Notes: generated from the sequence alone by a model not told the origin. A DNA stretch of 10,933 bases from Micrococcaceae bacterium UBA3381 (GCA_002358975.1 DEPX01000074.1:1-10933); one strand, 5' to 3'. Positions 1 through 7,884 are shown, counted from the stretch's first letter. Numbers and translations are program-made.

Positions 1-164
1 GCTTCTTCAAACAGGCCATTAAGTGCCGGCCCGGCTAATGCCAGCAGTCCTGCTACAAGTACGGCAGTCATTAGGGTGATCATCACCCACCCGGGCACAT
101 CGCCCCGGTCATTTACTAGATTACGTGCCGAACAATATTTGAACAGAGAAAACAATAAGTGCAT
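1..164 (-). CDS. Tad-locus small one-helix protein, Flp-pilin-like (3' end outside window)
   Basis: This is an incomplete ORF, too short for routine calling. It begins at ATG 164-162 after a good Shine-Dalgarno AAAGGA with a 6-nt spacer, and stays open to the window edge (about 55 residues seen). A short basic N-terminal stretch ends in NDRGDVPGWVMIT (residues 18-30). It is followed by one hydrophobic helix (about 26-45) and then a small acidic tail (FEEA). This shape, and the position 17 nt after tadC, match the short Flp-pilin-like proteins encoded between tadC and tadE in actinobacterial Tad clusters. Such proteins are either the extruded pilin or a pseudopilin. The canonical Flp prepilin glutamate at +5 after the glycine is not obvious here, so a true pilin role is uncertain. 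It could also be an accessory membrane protein. The operon presumably continues leftward with TadE/TadF-like genes. Confidence 0.72.
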   Translation of the reverse strand, partial: MHLLFSLFKYCSARNLVNDRGDVPGWVMITLMTAVLVAGLLALAGPALNGLFEE

Positions 165-181
165 TTGTGATCCTTTCAAGG

Positions 182-1114
182 TTATAAGCCAATATTGAGT
201 AATGAGAGTCCAGGGAAAACAGCAAAAACAACGGTGAGTGGCAATACTCCAAAAATTAGCGGTACCAACATGCCAATTTCCTTTTTTCCAGCAACTTCCA
301 TGAGTTCCCGCTTGGTAAGTTCTCTGACGTCAGTCGCCTGAGCGTAGAGGACCGTAGCTAATGGTGTGCCACGCTCGTGCGCCACGGTAAAGCCTGTGAT
401 GAAACGTTCAACCGGGTTGAGTTTTAGTCGCTCGGAACAGGATTTCAGCGCGACGGGAAGGTTATCACCGGATCGTATATCGGCTAACACAAGCTTAAAT
501 TCATAGGCCAACTCTCCGCGGGCAGTAGTCGCAACACGTTCCAGTGCGCCATGAGCCGAGTCGCCTGCGGCAACCGATAGTGCAAGTAGCTCAGCAATAG
601 TAGGAAATTCTGCCAGGATTTTGGTTCGTCGTTTTTGTATTTGGTTTGTTAAGAGGTTATCTCTAGCGAAAAAAGATACTGTCGTTGCTGTGATGACCAC
701 AAGTAGCCCAATTAACGGGTGCAGCGCGTGATTTACCGCAGCTGTTACACAACCTGCGGTAGCCAATCCCGCAAAACATGCCGCCGTAATGAGCTGCTGC
801 GCTCGATAGTCAGAGACATTAAGTCGCGAACCGGCCTGTGCCAGCCGTGCTGCTAGTTGATTGTTGCCCAGGTTGAGTTTATTAAGCTGATCCACTCCTG
901 CCTGAACAACTGGCCCTACCAACTTGGATAGCGTACCAAGCGTCGATAACGCGGGTTGCTCAGTGGGATTGACTACTGAGTAGCTTCGCAGTTGTGGAGC
1001 GATACGATCGGCCAGGGCGGGTTTATTAAATCGCAGGATCACGAGGATCAACAGCGTGGTACCGATCCCACCTGCAACAGCCATACCGATAGCAAGCCAA
1101 AGCGTGGCTGTCAC
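182..1114 (-). CDS. tadC: Tad pilus inner-membrane platform protein TadC (T2SS F family)
   Basis: TadC and TadB together form the inner-membrane platform through which the TadA ATPase drives extrusion of Flp pilins. The 310-residue product has an N-terminal membrane helix (about 5-27), a central hydrophobic pair (about 108-150) and a type II secretion F domain (about 171-296). The F domain starts at the motif FPTIAELLALSVAAG, and a final helix lies at about 282-305. The length is normal for the family. The start is GTG at 1114, chosen because a strong GGAGG lies 5 nt upstream inside the end of tadB. The GTG overlaps the tadB TGA as GTGA, so translation is probably coupled. The gene ends in TAA, and the small pilin-like gene follows 17 nt later. 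TadC is told from TadB by gene order and the longer region before the F domain; the family assignment itself is secure. Confidence 0.9.
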   Translation of the reverse strand: MTATLWLAIGMAVAGGIGTTLLILVILRFNKPALADRIAPQLRSYSVVNPTEQPALSTLGTLSKLVGPVVQAGVDQLNKLNLGNNQLAARLAQAGSRLNVSDYRAQQLITAACFAGLATAGCVTAAVNHALHPLIGLLVVITATTVSFFARDNLLTNQIQKRRTKILAEFPTIAELLALSVAAGDSAHGALERVATTARGELAYEFKLVLADIRSGDNLPVALKSCSERLKLNPVERFITGFTVAHERGTPLATVLYAQATDVRELTKRELMEVAGKKEIGMLVPLIFGVLPLTVVFAVFPGLSLLNIGL

Positions 1115-1959
1115 AGTACCCTCCGTTCAGCCGGCAACGAACCGATACGCAACATAAGGCGGTAACAAATCACTGAAACGACCATGCCGCCAAACAGCAC
1201 GATAAGGCCAGCCACTGTTTGATAAGCAGCTGCAGCTTGCGGTTGAGTGGCCAACAGTAATAACACAAGCCAGGGTGCTACAACGGCCAACCGTGCACCG
1301 TTGACAGTCCATGATTGACGCGCTTCGAGTTCCGCGCGTGTTCGTGCATCGTCGCGCAAGAAATCTGACAGAGTCTGCAAGAGTCGACCGATATCGGCCC
1401 CACCGACTTCACGCGTGACTTGTAACGCAGCAATCAAACGATCCGCAGTCGGATCGGACAAAGTATATTTCAGGCGATTTAATGCATCATCGAAGCGGGC
1501 ACCGGACCGATAATCGGCACTAAAGCTTGCAAACGCATCTCGCAACTCTTCGGGGCCGCGGTCTGCTAGTTGTGACAGGGCTTCTGGCAGAGTCAGGCCG
1601 GCACGGACGGCGGAGCGTAGGTTGTCGATGGCATCTGGCCAAATTTCGCGCAGTGCTGTTTGACGCCGGTTACCTTGCCAAACTAATGCTACCCAAGGCA
1701 ATGCACCGGCGAATAGACCGAAACATAAACCAATCGGAGCTGCACCGGTCAACACGGTTAGACACATAAAGACTAAACCGGCCAAGAGCAATGAGACGGT
1801 CACAACTGCAGGAACTGTAAGGTGCGCGATACCACTGCGGGCAATGAGCTGTTGGGCTTTTGTCGGGGTAGGGTATACTGGTTTGGCTTTTCTGGGCCAA
1901 AAAGACCACCAGATCGCTAGCAGCCCAGCGCCTAAAAGAAGCCCGAAAATGACACTCAT
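1111..1959 (-). CDS. tadB: Tad pilus inner-membrane platform protein TadB (T2SS F family)
   Basis: TadB is the partner of TadC in the membrane platform of the Tad/type IVc pilus machine. The 282-residue product opens with a membrane helix (about 2-20) and a second hydrophobic pair (about 48-95). A type II secretion F domain follows (about 109-235), beginning with the motif WPDAIDNLRSAVRAGLTLPEAL and including the conserved REVGGADIGRLL segment (183-194). The C-terminal hydrophobic region is about 224-268. The start ATG 1959-1957 overlaps the tadA stop as ATGA, and no strong Shine-Dalgarno precedes it, so it probably relies on translational coupling to tadA. The tadC GTG overlaps its own stop. 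Length and layout are typical for actinobacterial TadB. No substrate can be read from the sequence. Confidence 0.9.
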   Translation of the reverse strand: MSVIFGLLLGAGLLAIWWSFWPRKAKPVYPTPTKAQQLIARSGIAHLTVPAVVTVSLLLAGLVFMCLTVLTGAAPIGLCFGLFAGALPWVALVWQGNRRQTALREIWPDAIDNLRSAVRAGLTLPEALSQLADRGPEELRDAFASFSADYRSGARFDDALNRLKYTLSDPTADRLIAALQVTREVGGADIGRLLQTLSDFLRDDARTRAELEARQSWTVNGARLAVVAPWLVLLLLATQPQAAAAYQTVAGLIVLFGGMVVSVICYRLMLRIGSLPAERRVL

Positions 1960-3182
1960 TCGAAACCGCCAGTAACATCAAGAATGTTTATTCCTGCAGC
2001 TTCAAACTTCGGATGATCCATCACCCCGGTAGGATTCAGGACTAACTGACCGTTCTCCATCCGAAATGTCGTGGCGGATTCGATGATCCCGTTTTCAACC
2101 CGCTGTCCTACCGACAAAATCTCAGTAATCTGACGTTGCCCGTTATTATTGCGAGCGCAGTGCACCACCAGGTCGAAACAGCTGGCTACAGTCGGGGTAA
2201 CAAATTCTCGACTAATGTTCTCGCCAGCTAGTAGTGGCAGGGTACAAATTTTCGCGAGGGCATCGTGGGCCGAATTGGCATGGACAGAGCACATACCCGC
2301 TAAGCCAGCATTCATAGCAACAAGCATATCGAGCGCCTCAGCCTCGCGAACTTCTCCAACGATAATTCTATCCGGCCGCATTCGTAAGGCTTCTTTCACT
2401 AGCCTGCGTAGCGAGATTTCCCCGATACCTTCAAGATTGGGTTGTCGACACTGCATATTGACAACATCACGCCGGGGGATTTTTAATTCAAAAATTTCTT
2501 CGACGGTAATTACTCGCTCTCTGGAACCGATCGAAGCGGATAAACAATTGAGCAGTGTGGTTTTGCCTGCCTGGGTTGCACCAGAAACCAGCACATTCAG
2601 GCCGGCACGAACGGCTGCATCGAGAAAAGCTGCTGCTTGAGCTGACAAACTTTGTTTCCGCACGAGATCTGTTAGGCGGTGAGCACGAACGACAAATTTA
2701 CGAATGTTTACGGCCCAGTGCTTCGAAGTGATATCCGGAATGACAACATGCAAGCGTGAACCATCGGGTAATGCAGCATCGACAAAGGGAGTCGACAAAT
2801 CAAGCCTGCGTCCACTCGTCTTTAACATTTTTTCAACGAGGTCCGCTACTTGCTGGCTTGATAATGAGATATTCGTCAGTTCGGTAATTCCGGAACGCGC
2901 ACAGAAAACTTGTGTTGGGCTATTGATCCAAATTTCCTCGACTTCAGGATCATCTAAGAGAGGCTGCAGGGGACCAAAACCAGCTACAGCATCGAAAATA
3001 GCCTGTTGGGTTGCCGCCATGTCGTGAACCATTGGCAATGGCGCATGCATACTCCGCTGATCGTAGCTAGCAGTAGCGCTAGCGACAAGTTCACGCACTG
3101 TATCGGGTTGTCCTGTTGGATCAATACCTTGAGAGCGAATCAGTTCCCGGACTTCCAATTCCAACAACTGCTGTGCTTCCAT
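1956..3182 (-). CDS. tadA: Tad pilus assembly ATPase TadA/CpaF (type II/IV secretion ATPase)
   Basis: This is the cytoplasmic hexameric ATPase that powers Flp-type pilus assembly. The 408-residue protein has an N-terminal helical part and an N-domain (about 60-170, with GPLQPLLDDPEVEEIWIN at 70-87). The ATPase core follows. Its Walker A is GATQAGKTT (201-209), the Asp-box region ITVEEIFELK is at 225-234, the Walker B region DRIIVGEVREAEALDML is at 271-287, and the His box SVHANSAHDAL is at 299-309. The glutamine in the Walker A (where many relatives have GTGSGKT) is a variant I know from actinobacterial TadA proteins and keeps the catalytic Lys-Thr. The start ATG 3182-3180 follows GGAG by 4 nt. 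It is the first gene of the operon in this window. No TadZ/Ssd-like gene lies upstream; instead a divergent FtsK-type ATPase gene starts 194 nt away. Confidence 0.94.
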   Translation of the reverse strand: MEAQQLLELEVRELIRSQGIDPTGQPDTVRELVASATASYDQRSMHAPLPMVHDMAATQQAIFDAVAGFGPLQPLLDDPEVEEIWINSPTQVFCARSGITELTNISLSSQQVADLVEKMLKTSGRRLDLSTPFVDAALPDGSRLHVVIPDITSKHWAVNIRKFVVRAHRLTDLVRKQSLSAQAAAFLDAAVRAGLNVLVSGATQAGKTTLLNCLSASIGSRERVITVEEIFELKIPRRDVVNMQCRQPNLEGIGEISLRRLVKEALRMRPDRIIVGEVREAEALDMLVAMNAGLAGMCSVHANSAHDALAKICTLPLLAGENISREFVTPTVASCFDLVVHCARNNNGQRQITEILSVGQRVENGIIESATTFRMENGQLVLNPTGVMDHPKFEAAGINILDVTGGFE

Positions 3183-3376
3183 TATGCTCCAAACAACTCA
3201 ACCTGCCGTGGTGACGAAGTTCACTTTCACCTATATTGGCACGAGTTTCAACCCCTGAGCGACGCTTTGTGGATAAGTTTGTCAATGCATCAGGATATCC
3301 ACAGATTCGTTGCCTCACTGACGAGACAACGCGCTTGTCGGTCACAATTGGGAGCAACTGACCTGGAAGGATAGCT
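3183..3376. promoter_or_regulatory. Divergent intergenic region between tadA and the FHA-FtsK ATPase gene
   Basis: This 194-base segment must carry the 5' signals of both neighbours. For tadA (minus), TATAGG at 3229-3234 is a possible -10, but no good -35 lies at the right distance. A perfect TTGACA (3285-3280, minus) is present with no -10 at 16-18 nt. For the plus gene, TTGTCA (3279-3284) with CAGATT 17 nt later is a weak candidate. Two DnaA-box-like sites lie in the middle. None of the promoter calls is secure. Confidence 0.4.
3268..3303. promoter_or_regulatory. Pair of inverted DnaA-box-like sites
   Basis: TGTGGATAA at 3268-3276 is an exact reverse complement of the DnaA box TTATCCACA. 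ATATCCACA at 3295-3303 matches the same box with one mismatch. The shared cores TGTGGATA and TATCCACA form an 8-bp perfect inverted repeat with a 20-base spacer, about midway between the two divergent genes. DnaA boxes are known to work as transcriptional regulatory sites as well as at origins. That DnaA binds here is inference from the match. Confidence 0.45.
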
Positions 3377-6349
3377 GTGCTGCTACAGATTTATGGCCTC
3401 GCGTCGTCACCTTCATGGTGGCAACTGAATCGTATTCCCCAAGATGGCGGCGCCGGTTTATCAACAGTGTTGCGAGACGTTCTCCCTGGCGGCGCGAAAC
3501 TTGAATTTCACACCGAAGCTGGTCCTCTGGCTGCGTTATCGCTCGAGCGTCTTACGCAACTGTGGGATGACGGAGTAGGTCGACTGGTGGCAAAGCCTAC
3601 AGGATCTGCAGGGCGGTTTGGACCTGCTAGCCGGCTGTATTTAGTTACATCAGCTGGTTCCGATGCAGGACGCATTTTTCCATTAACTAGGGGCAAACTT
3701 TCTGTCGGTCGTGGTGCTTCTCGAGCGCAGATTCACGATCCTTGGTTGTCTGGACACCAATTCGATATCCGTCTGTCTTCGAATGGCACGCTAGTTGCCC
3801 CGATAGATCAACCACTGTTTTTATGGGAATCCGGTGAACCCTTTCAAGCTGGCAACACGAGGTTTCTTCTGCACCGGGGCGCCGGGACGCCATTGAACGC
3901 CCCAATGACCCCTAGCAGTTTTGAAATCCAACCTGGACAAGCCCCATCCCCACCCAATGTGGTTTTGCAGGTTATCGGCGCTGCCGCCCCCTTAGTAATA
4001 GGTATTGTTCTCATGGTGATGACCGGCATGTGGTATTTCTTGTTATTTTCCGGTATTTCGGTGATCATCGCAGCAGCCATGATTATGCAGTATCGGCGCG
4101 CTCGGAAACGGTTCAAGACCAAAATTGCTGCCGCCCTCGATGAAACAGCCGCAACCATAGCAGCAGAAGTTTTTGCTCCACATCAGCTCACCCTTGCTCT
4201 CACGAGTACAGATCCTGATCCACTGAGTTTACAAGCAATACAGCCGGAGCATCCTGTCATCTACGTAGGTACAGGGCTTCGCAAGGCCTCAATGGAAGAA
4301 GTCCAACAGCCCGAACATTGGGATGCCCATCTTGAAGCTGCCGTTGCCGTGGCGCTTTCGCTGAAGCCCGATCACTGCACCATAGTAACTGGCGACCCGG
4401 CTAGTCTACGAGCAGTAAAAAACTGGTGTCTAGCACAATTATTCCGGCATGCAAAAGCCACTGGAACTGGGATAATCATAGATGGTCGGCACATTGGTGG
4501 AAAGCCCGTAATCGAAATATCAAATCTGGTTTCAACCAGACCTGATCGTCACCAACTAGTATTTTGCGGACATACCACCGCGGTGACTAGTAAGCATCTA
4601 ACTGTAATCGATCTTTCAGCGAAGCGTGTCGACGGTACAACCTCTGCACATAGCCTAGAGCCGTTGGGCATCAGCAGCGCAGTCCTACAACGTATTAATG
4701 AGGAAATAGCACTGGACCAACCAGCGCCGATGCTCGCCGGCGACTACCTACAATTGTCCGCAGCTACAATGCAAGGTTGGGCAACCGACACATTAACCAC
4801 TTCAGTAGGTGTCGGACGTTTGGAGCTGAACATCGATTTGGTCAAAGATGGACCGCACTTATTAATTGCGGGCACCACTGGGTCCGGAAAGTCTGAGCTA
4901 CTGCTGACGGTGTTGATTGGGATGGTTGAGCACTATCCACCCACTGAAGCAAGCCTGATTTTATTAGATTTCAAAGGTGGCTCGTCTTTTAATGTATTGG
5001 CACCACTCCCCCACACCATGAGTGTAGAAACCAACCACGTGGCTTCTGCGTCGTTTCGCTCACTGGATGCTATTGCCGCTGAACTTCACCGACGCGAAGT
5101 ATTATTCGCCGAGCACCGTGTCCCTGATTATCAAGAGTTCCGTCGTTCCTACCCTGAGATGGTTCTACCCCGACTTGTCGTGGCTATTGATGAGTTGCGA
5201 GTGCTAGTTGATCAAAATCCGGCTGCCGCGGAGACTCTGGCACGCCTGGCTGCAACCGGTAGGTCTCTAGGTTTCCATCTCGTTATCGCGACACAACGAA
5301 CCCAAGGCGCGGTGAGCTCGGATATTCGTGCCAACATTGGTGCCATCATCAGCTTGCGGACCGCTACCGAACATGACTCGTGGGAGGTTTTGGGCACCGC
5401 CGATGCCTTTCGGATCTCTTCCTCAACTCCCGGTCGGGCATACTTTAAAGCCGGTGCAGATCTGCCACAGCTCTTCCAGACTGCACGCTACGTTCTGAAT
5501 AGTGAGCCGATCATGGTACAACCCCATTCACAAAACGATACTCAACGAATCCAAGCAACGACTGACTGGACCACACTTGTAAATGAACTGGGTAGCAAAG
5601 CAACGCCCATGCCAACACCTGAACCAGTAATTTTGCCAGAGCTACCGGAAAGAATAAGCGTGGCTCAGCTACGTACAGCCCACGAAATTCCGCGGAGTAT
5701 CGCAGTGCTGGGTCTGGTCGACGACCCTGCTCAACGCGACCAATACCCAGTCGCGCTAGGTATTACACCAGAAGACACAAACGGCACGCTCTTGACCAAA
5801 TCTGTGGCTTGGGTTGGGGCAGGCGGCAGTGGTATTGAGCTGATTGCCAAGGTGGTGTGCGAACATGTTTTATCGCAATCAATCCGGTGCGTTCTGCTCG
5901 ATGGTGGAAATCAAGCTCAGGACAATTCCGGCTGGGATAAATATTTACATTCAGCCAGTGCCGATCCAGATACACTCAAAAAGTTGCTTCAGTGGCTAGA
6001 AGATGCACTGGCTGATAAGCAACCTACTACACTGATCATCACAGACTGGGGCAGCTGGTCAACTCAGATGGTTACTGGAAGCTTTCAAGGCCTAGAAGAG
6101 CGTCTCATCCAACTACTACGCCAGCACGAACCAATTTTGACCATTTACGTTTTTGGTGCCAGGGAATTAGCCGGCGGTCGAATGCTGGCGATGATCCCTG
6201 ACCGGTTCTATTTGCCACTAAATTCATCACCTGAACACCAGATGATTTGGCCAAAACTTATTGCGGTTCCACCAGTGATTTCTCGGGCAGTCCTAGTATC
6301 TGCTGAACAGCCAACCGGTGGCAGGGCCGTGCAGTTATGTTCCCATTAG
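3377..6349 (+). CDS. FHA-domain FtsK/SpoIIIE membrane ATPase, EssC/EccC-like
   Basis: This is a 990-residue membrane-anchored translocation motor. The domains in order are an N-terminal beta-rich part (1-80), one FHA-like domain (about 86-165, with SVGRGASRAQIHDPWLSG at 109-126), and two membrane helices (about 195-236). A linker with a weak ATPase-like fold follows (about 265-445), then an intact FtsK/SpoIIIE domain (about 475-705). That domain has Walker A GTTGSGKS (499-506), the strand LILLDFKGG (527-535) and Walker B VVAIDEL (601-607). A second ATPase-like domain (about 770-985) keeps the fold signature GAGGSGIE (814-821) but lacks the P-loop lysine. FHA, two helices and tandem ATPases are the layout of EssC/YukB and, apart from FHA, EccC of type VII secretion. 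The start is GTG with GAAGGA 5 nt upstream. No WXG100, EccB, EccD or EsaA partner is visible, so the substrate is unknown. The stop overlaps the convergent methyltransferase gene. Confidence 0.85.
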   Translation: MLLQIYGLASSPSWWQLNRIPQDGGAGLSTVLRDVLPGGAKLEFHTEAGPLAALSLERLTQLWDDGVGRLVAKPTGSAGRFGPASRLYLVTSAGSDAGRIFPLTRGKLSVGRGASRAQIHDPWLSGHQFDIRLSSNGTLVAPIDQPLFLWESGEPFQAGNTRFLLHRGAGTPLNAPMTPSSFEIQPGQAPSPPNVVLQVIGAAAPLVIGIVLMVMTGMWYFLLFSGISVIIAAAMIMQYRRARKRFKTKIAAALDETAATIAAEVFAPHQLTLALTSTDPDPLSLQAIQPEHPVIYVGTGLRKASMEEVQQPEHWDAHLEAAVAVALSLKPDHCTIVTGDPASLRAVKNWCLAQLFRHAKATGTGIIIDGRHIGGKPVIEISNLVSTRPDRHQLVFCGHTTAVTSKHLTVIDLSAKRVDGTTSAHSLEPLGISSAVLQRINEEIALDQPAPMLAGDYLQLSAATMQGWATDTLTTSVGVGRLELNIDLVKDGPHLLIAGTTGSGKSELLLTVLIGMVEHYPPTEASLILLDFKGGSSFNVLAPLPHTMSVETNHVASASFRSLDAIAAELHRREVLFAEHRVPDYQEFRRSYPEMVLPRLVVAIDELRVLVDQNPAAAETLARLAATGRSLGFHLVIATQRTQGAVSSDIRANIGAIISLRTATEHDSWEVLGTADAFRISSSTPGRAYFKAGADLPQLFQTARYVLNSEPIMVQPHSQNDTQRIQATTDWTTLVNELGSKATPMPTPEPVILPELPERISVAQLRTAHEIPRSIAVLGLVDDPAQRDQYPVALGITPEDTNGTLLTKSVAWVGAGGSGIELIAKVVCEHVLSQSIRCVLLDGGNQAQDNSGWDKYLHSASADPDTLKKLLQWLEDALADKQPTTLIITDWGSWSTQMVTGSFQGLEERLIQLLRQHEPILTIYVFGARELAGGRMLAMIPDRFYLPLNSSPEHQMIWPKLIAVPPVISRAVLVSAEQPTGGRAVQLCSH

Positions 6350-7212
6350 CTGATGGACTGGGCCATCGCCGACCCATATAAACAGATAGTAGCAGCGGTT
6401 GCAACATTCAAAGATTCTGCCAGACCATAGAGCGGCACAGCCACTCGCCGGTCAGCTAACGCGAGTTCGTGCTCCGCTAGTCCACGAGCCTCATTGCCAA
6501 ATAGCCATGCAGTTGGTCTGGCCAATATGCACGTATCTATCCGATCTAAGGTATCATCTCCGGCCCCATCGGCGGCAAAAACCTGACCAAGAAATGTCGA
6601 CACAAAAGTAGATAAATCCGCCTGCGTGTATACAGGTAAATGAAATAAGGAACCGGCTGTTGATCGCACCGTCTTTGGATTATAGATATCTACGGTCTGT
6701 GACGTCGCAACAACATAATCGGCTCCGGAAGCATCAGCGGTGCGAATTATCGTGCCCGCATTGCCTGGGTCTTGAATTCGTACAAGGACGCCAGCAAGAT
6801 CGGCTTCGCGTTGTGGACTGAGAGGTACGGGCGGAAGATTTGCTACCACGATGATGTTTTGGTGAACCACAGCATCAGACATGGCTTGCAATACGGCCGA
6901 GGACGTTTCGGCCACAAACACGCGACCGTTCAGCTGTCCTACCAAGTTATATAATTGGCGATCTGTCGAAGACAAATGCTGAGTGTAATAGACCTCTGCG
7001 ATGGTGTTATCGGCCGGCCACATTTGCGCTGCCTGTTCAGACAAATTCAGGCGTCCCAAATGAGCCAGTATAGCCTCGGTAGCTGACTGAGGCCCTTCAA
7101 CTAGAAATTGCTGGCGTCGATTTCGGACAGCAGAACGCCCCGCCAATTGGGCGACCCGTTTAACACGATCAGCGTTCGGGTTATCCATCCAATTGACGGG
7201 GCGATTATGCAT
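6346..7212 (-). CDS. SpoU/TrmH-family RNA 2'-O-methyltransferase (23S rRNA type)
   Basis: This predicted cytosolic SPOUT enzyme transfers methyl from S-adenosylmethionine to a ribose 2'-OH, most likely on 23S rRNA. The 288-residue product has an N-terminal RNA-binding substrate domain (about 15-110, with RRQQFLVEGPQ at 32-42) and a C-terminal knotted catalytic domain. Motif 1 is QDPGNAGTIIRTADASGAD (147-165), motif 2 is WLFGNEARGL (236-245) and motif 3 is PLYGLAESLNVATAA (260-274). All residues expected of an active enzyme, including the motif 1 Asn and Arg, are present. The ATG at 7212 has only a weak Shine-Dalgarno. The second in-frame ATG at 7188 (MDNPNADRVKRV) fits family N-termini equally well. 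It begins 20 nt after rplT and belongs to the infC operon, as in M. tuberculosis tsnR (Rv1644). Its stop TAA overlaps the TAG of the convergent ATPase gene. Confidence 0.9.
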   Translation of the reverse strand: MHNRPVNWMDNPNADRVKRVAQLAGRSAVRNRRQQFLVEGPQSATEAILAHLGRLNLSEQAAQMWPADNTIAEVYYTQHLSSTDRQLYNLVGQLNGRVFVAETSSAVLQAMSDAVVHQNIIVVANLPPVPLSPQREADLAGVLVRIQDPGNAGTIIRTADASGADYVVATSQTVDIYNPKTVRSTAGSLFHLPVYTQADLSTFVSTFLGQVFAADGAGDDTLDRIDTCILARPTAWLFGNEARGLAEHELALADRRVAVPLYGLAESLNVATAATICLYGSAMAQSIS

Positions 7213-7232
7213 TATTTATGCCCAGTTATGTA

Positions 7233-7616
7233 TTATTTAGCGACTGGTGCGTTCACATCGGCTGGCAGCGCAGCTTTTGCCATCTTGACCAGAGCGGAGA
7301 AAGTCTCGGCATCAGAAACAGCAATTTCAGCCAGCATACGGCGGTCCAATTCGATCTCGGCAAGTTTTAGACCCTGGATGAACCGGTTGTAAGTCATACC
7401 GTTTGCACGTGCAGCAGCGTTAATGCGGGTGATCCACAGACGACGAAAATCGCCTTTGCGCTTGTGACGGTGCTGATAGTTATACACATATGAGTGCAAC
7501 AGCTGCTCGTGAGCTTTGCGGTACAGACGGGAACGCTGACCGCGGTACCCTTTCGCGCGCTCCAGTACGGTACGGCGCTTTTTCTTTGCGTTAATCGAAC
7601 GTTTGACACGTGCCAT
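7233..7616 (-). CDS. rplT: 50S ribosomal protein L20 (bL20)
   Basis: L20 binds 23S rRNA early and is needed for assembly of the large subunit. In other bacteria it also feeds back on its own operon. The 127 residues show the family pattern clearly: the basic N-terminal extension (KRSINAKKKRRTVLERAKGY), then KRKGDFRRLWITRINAAAR and the C-terminal globular part with FIQGLKLAEIELDRRMLAE. Length is normal, with a short acidic-to-basic tail. AAGGAG lies 7 nt upstream of the ATG. It sits 73 nt after rpmI and 20 nt before the methyltransferase gene, in the classical infC-rpmI-rplT order. A small hairpin (7640-7653) precedes its ribosome binding site. Confidence 0.98.
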   Translation of the reverse strand: MARVKRSINAKKKRRTVLERAKGYRGQRSRLYRKAHEQLLHSYVYNYQHRHKRKGDFRRLWITRINAAARANGMTYNRFIQGLKLAEIELDRRMLAEIAVSDAETFSALVKMAKAALPADVNAPVAK

Positions 7617-7639
7617 GCGTTCTACTCCTTTTTGTGTGT

Positions 7640-7653
7640 TCCCTCTTCAGGGA
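7640..7653 (-). repeat. Small hairpin in the rpmI-rplT spacer
   Basis: TCCCT-CTTC-AGGGA gives a perfect 5-bp stem with a 4-base loop, located just upstream of the rplT Shine-Dalgarno on the operon transcript. No U-run follows, so it is not a terminator. It might affect RNA stability or L20 translation; that is inference. Confidence 0.35.
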
Positions 7654-7689
7654 GGAAAGCTGTTGGTTTACTACCTGCGTAGTGATTGA

Positions 7690-7884
7690 CTAAATACCAA
7701 GCATGCGGCGAATGCGCGCAACGTCTGCCTTGGCAACGGTCGTGTCCGGCTTGAGACGACGCTTATAGCTTGATGACTTGTGCTCCAGGTAGTGACGACG
7801 ATTTGCGCGTTCGCGCATCAGCTTGCCTGACCCGGTGACGCGGAAGCGCTTACGGGCACCATTATGAGTTTTCATTTTCGGCAT
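7690..7884 (-). CDS. rpmI: 50S ribosomal protein L35 (bL35)
   Basis: L35 is a small basic large-subunit protein. The 64 residues match the family end to end: PKMKTHNGARKRFRVTGSGK at the start, the conserved HYLEHKSSSYKRRL segment in the middle, and the C-terminal ARIRRMLGI. Length is typical. The ATG at 7884 has AAGGAG 9 nt upstream. It lies 125 nt after infC and 73 nt before rplT on the same strand. The spacer to infC contains TATAAG in the minus direction but no convincing -35, so expression is probably mainly from the infC promoter. Confidence 0.98.
   Translation of the reverse strand: MPKMKTHNGARKRFRVTGSGKLMRERANRRHYLEHKSSSYKRRLKPDTTVAKADVARIRRMLGI

Noticed and set aside
3280..3285. Perfect TTGACA on the minus strand as the tadA -35 box
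   Set aside because: No -10-like hexamer occurs 16-18 nt downstream; the sequence there is G+C-rich.
3006..3374. A 122-residue plus-strand ORF across the tadA start and the intergenic region
   Set aside because: It overlaps the conserved start of TadA in antisense, shows no recognisable domain, and would occupy the divergent promoter region.
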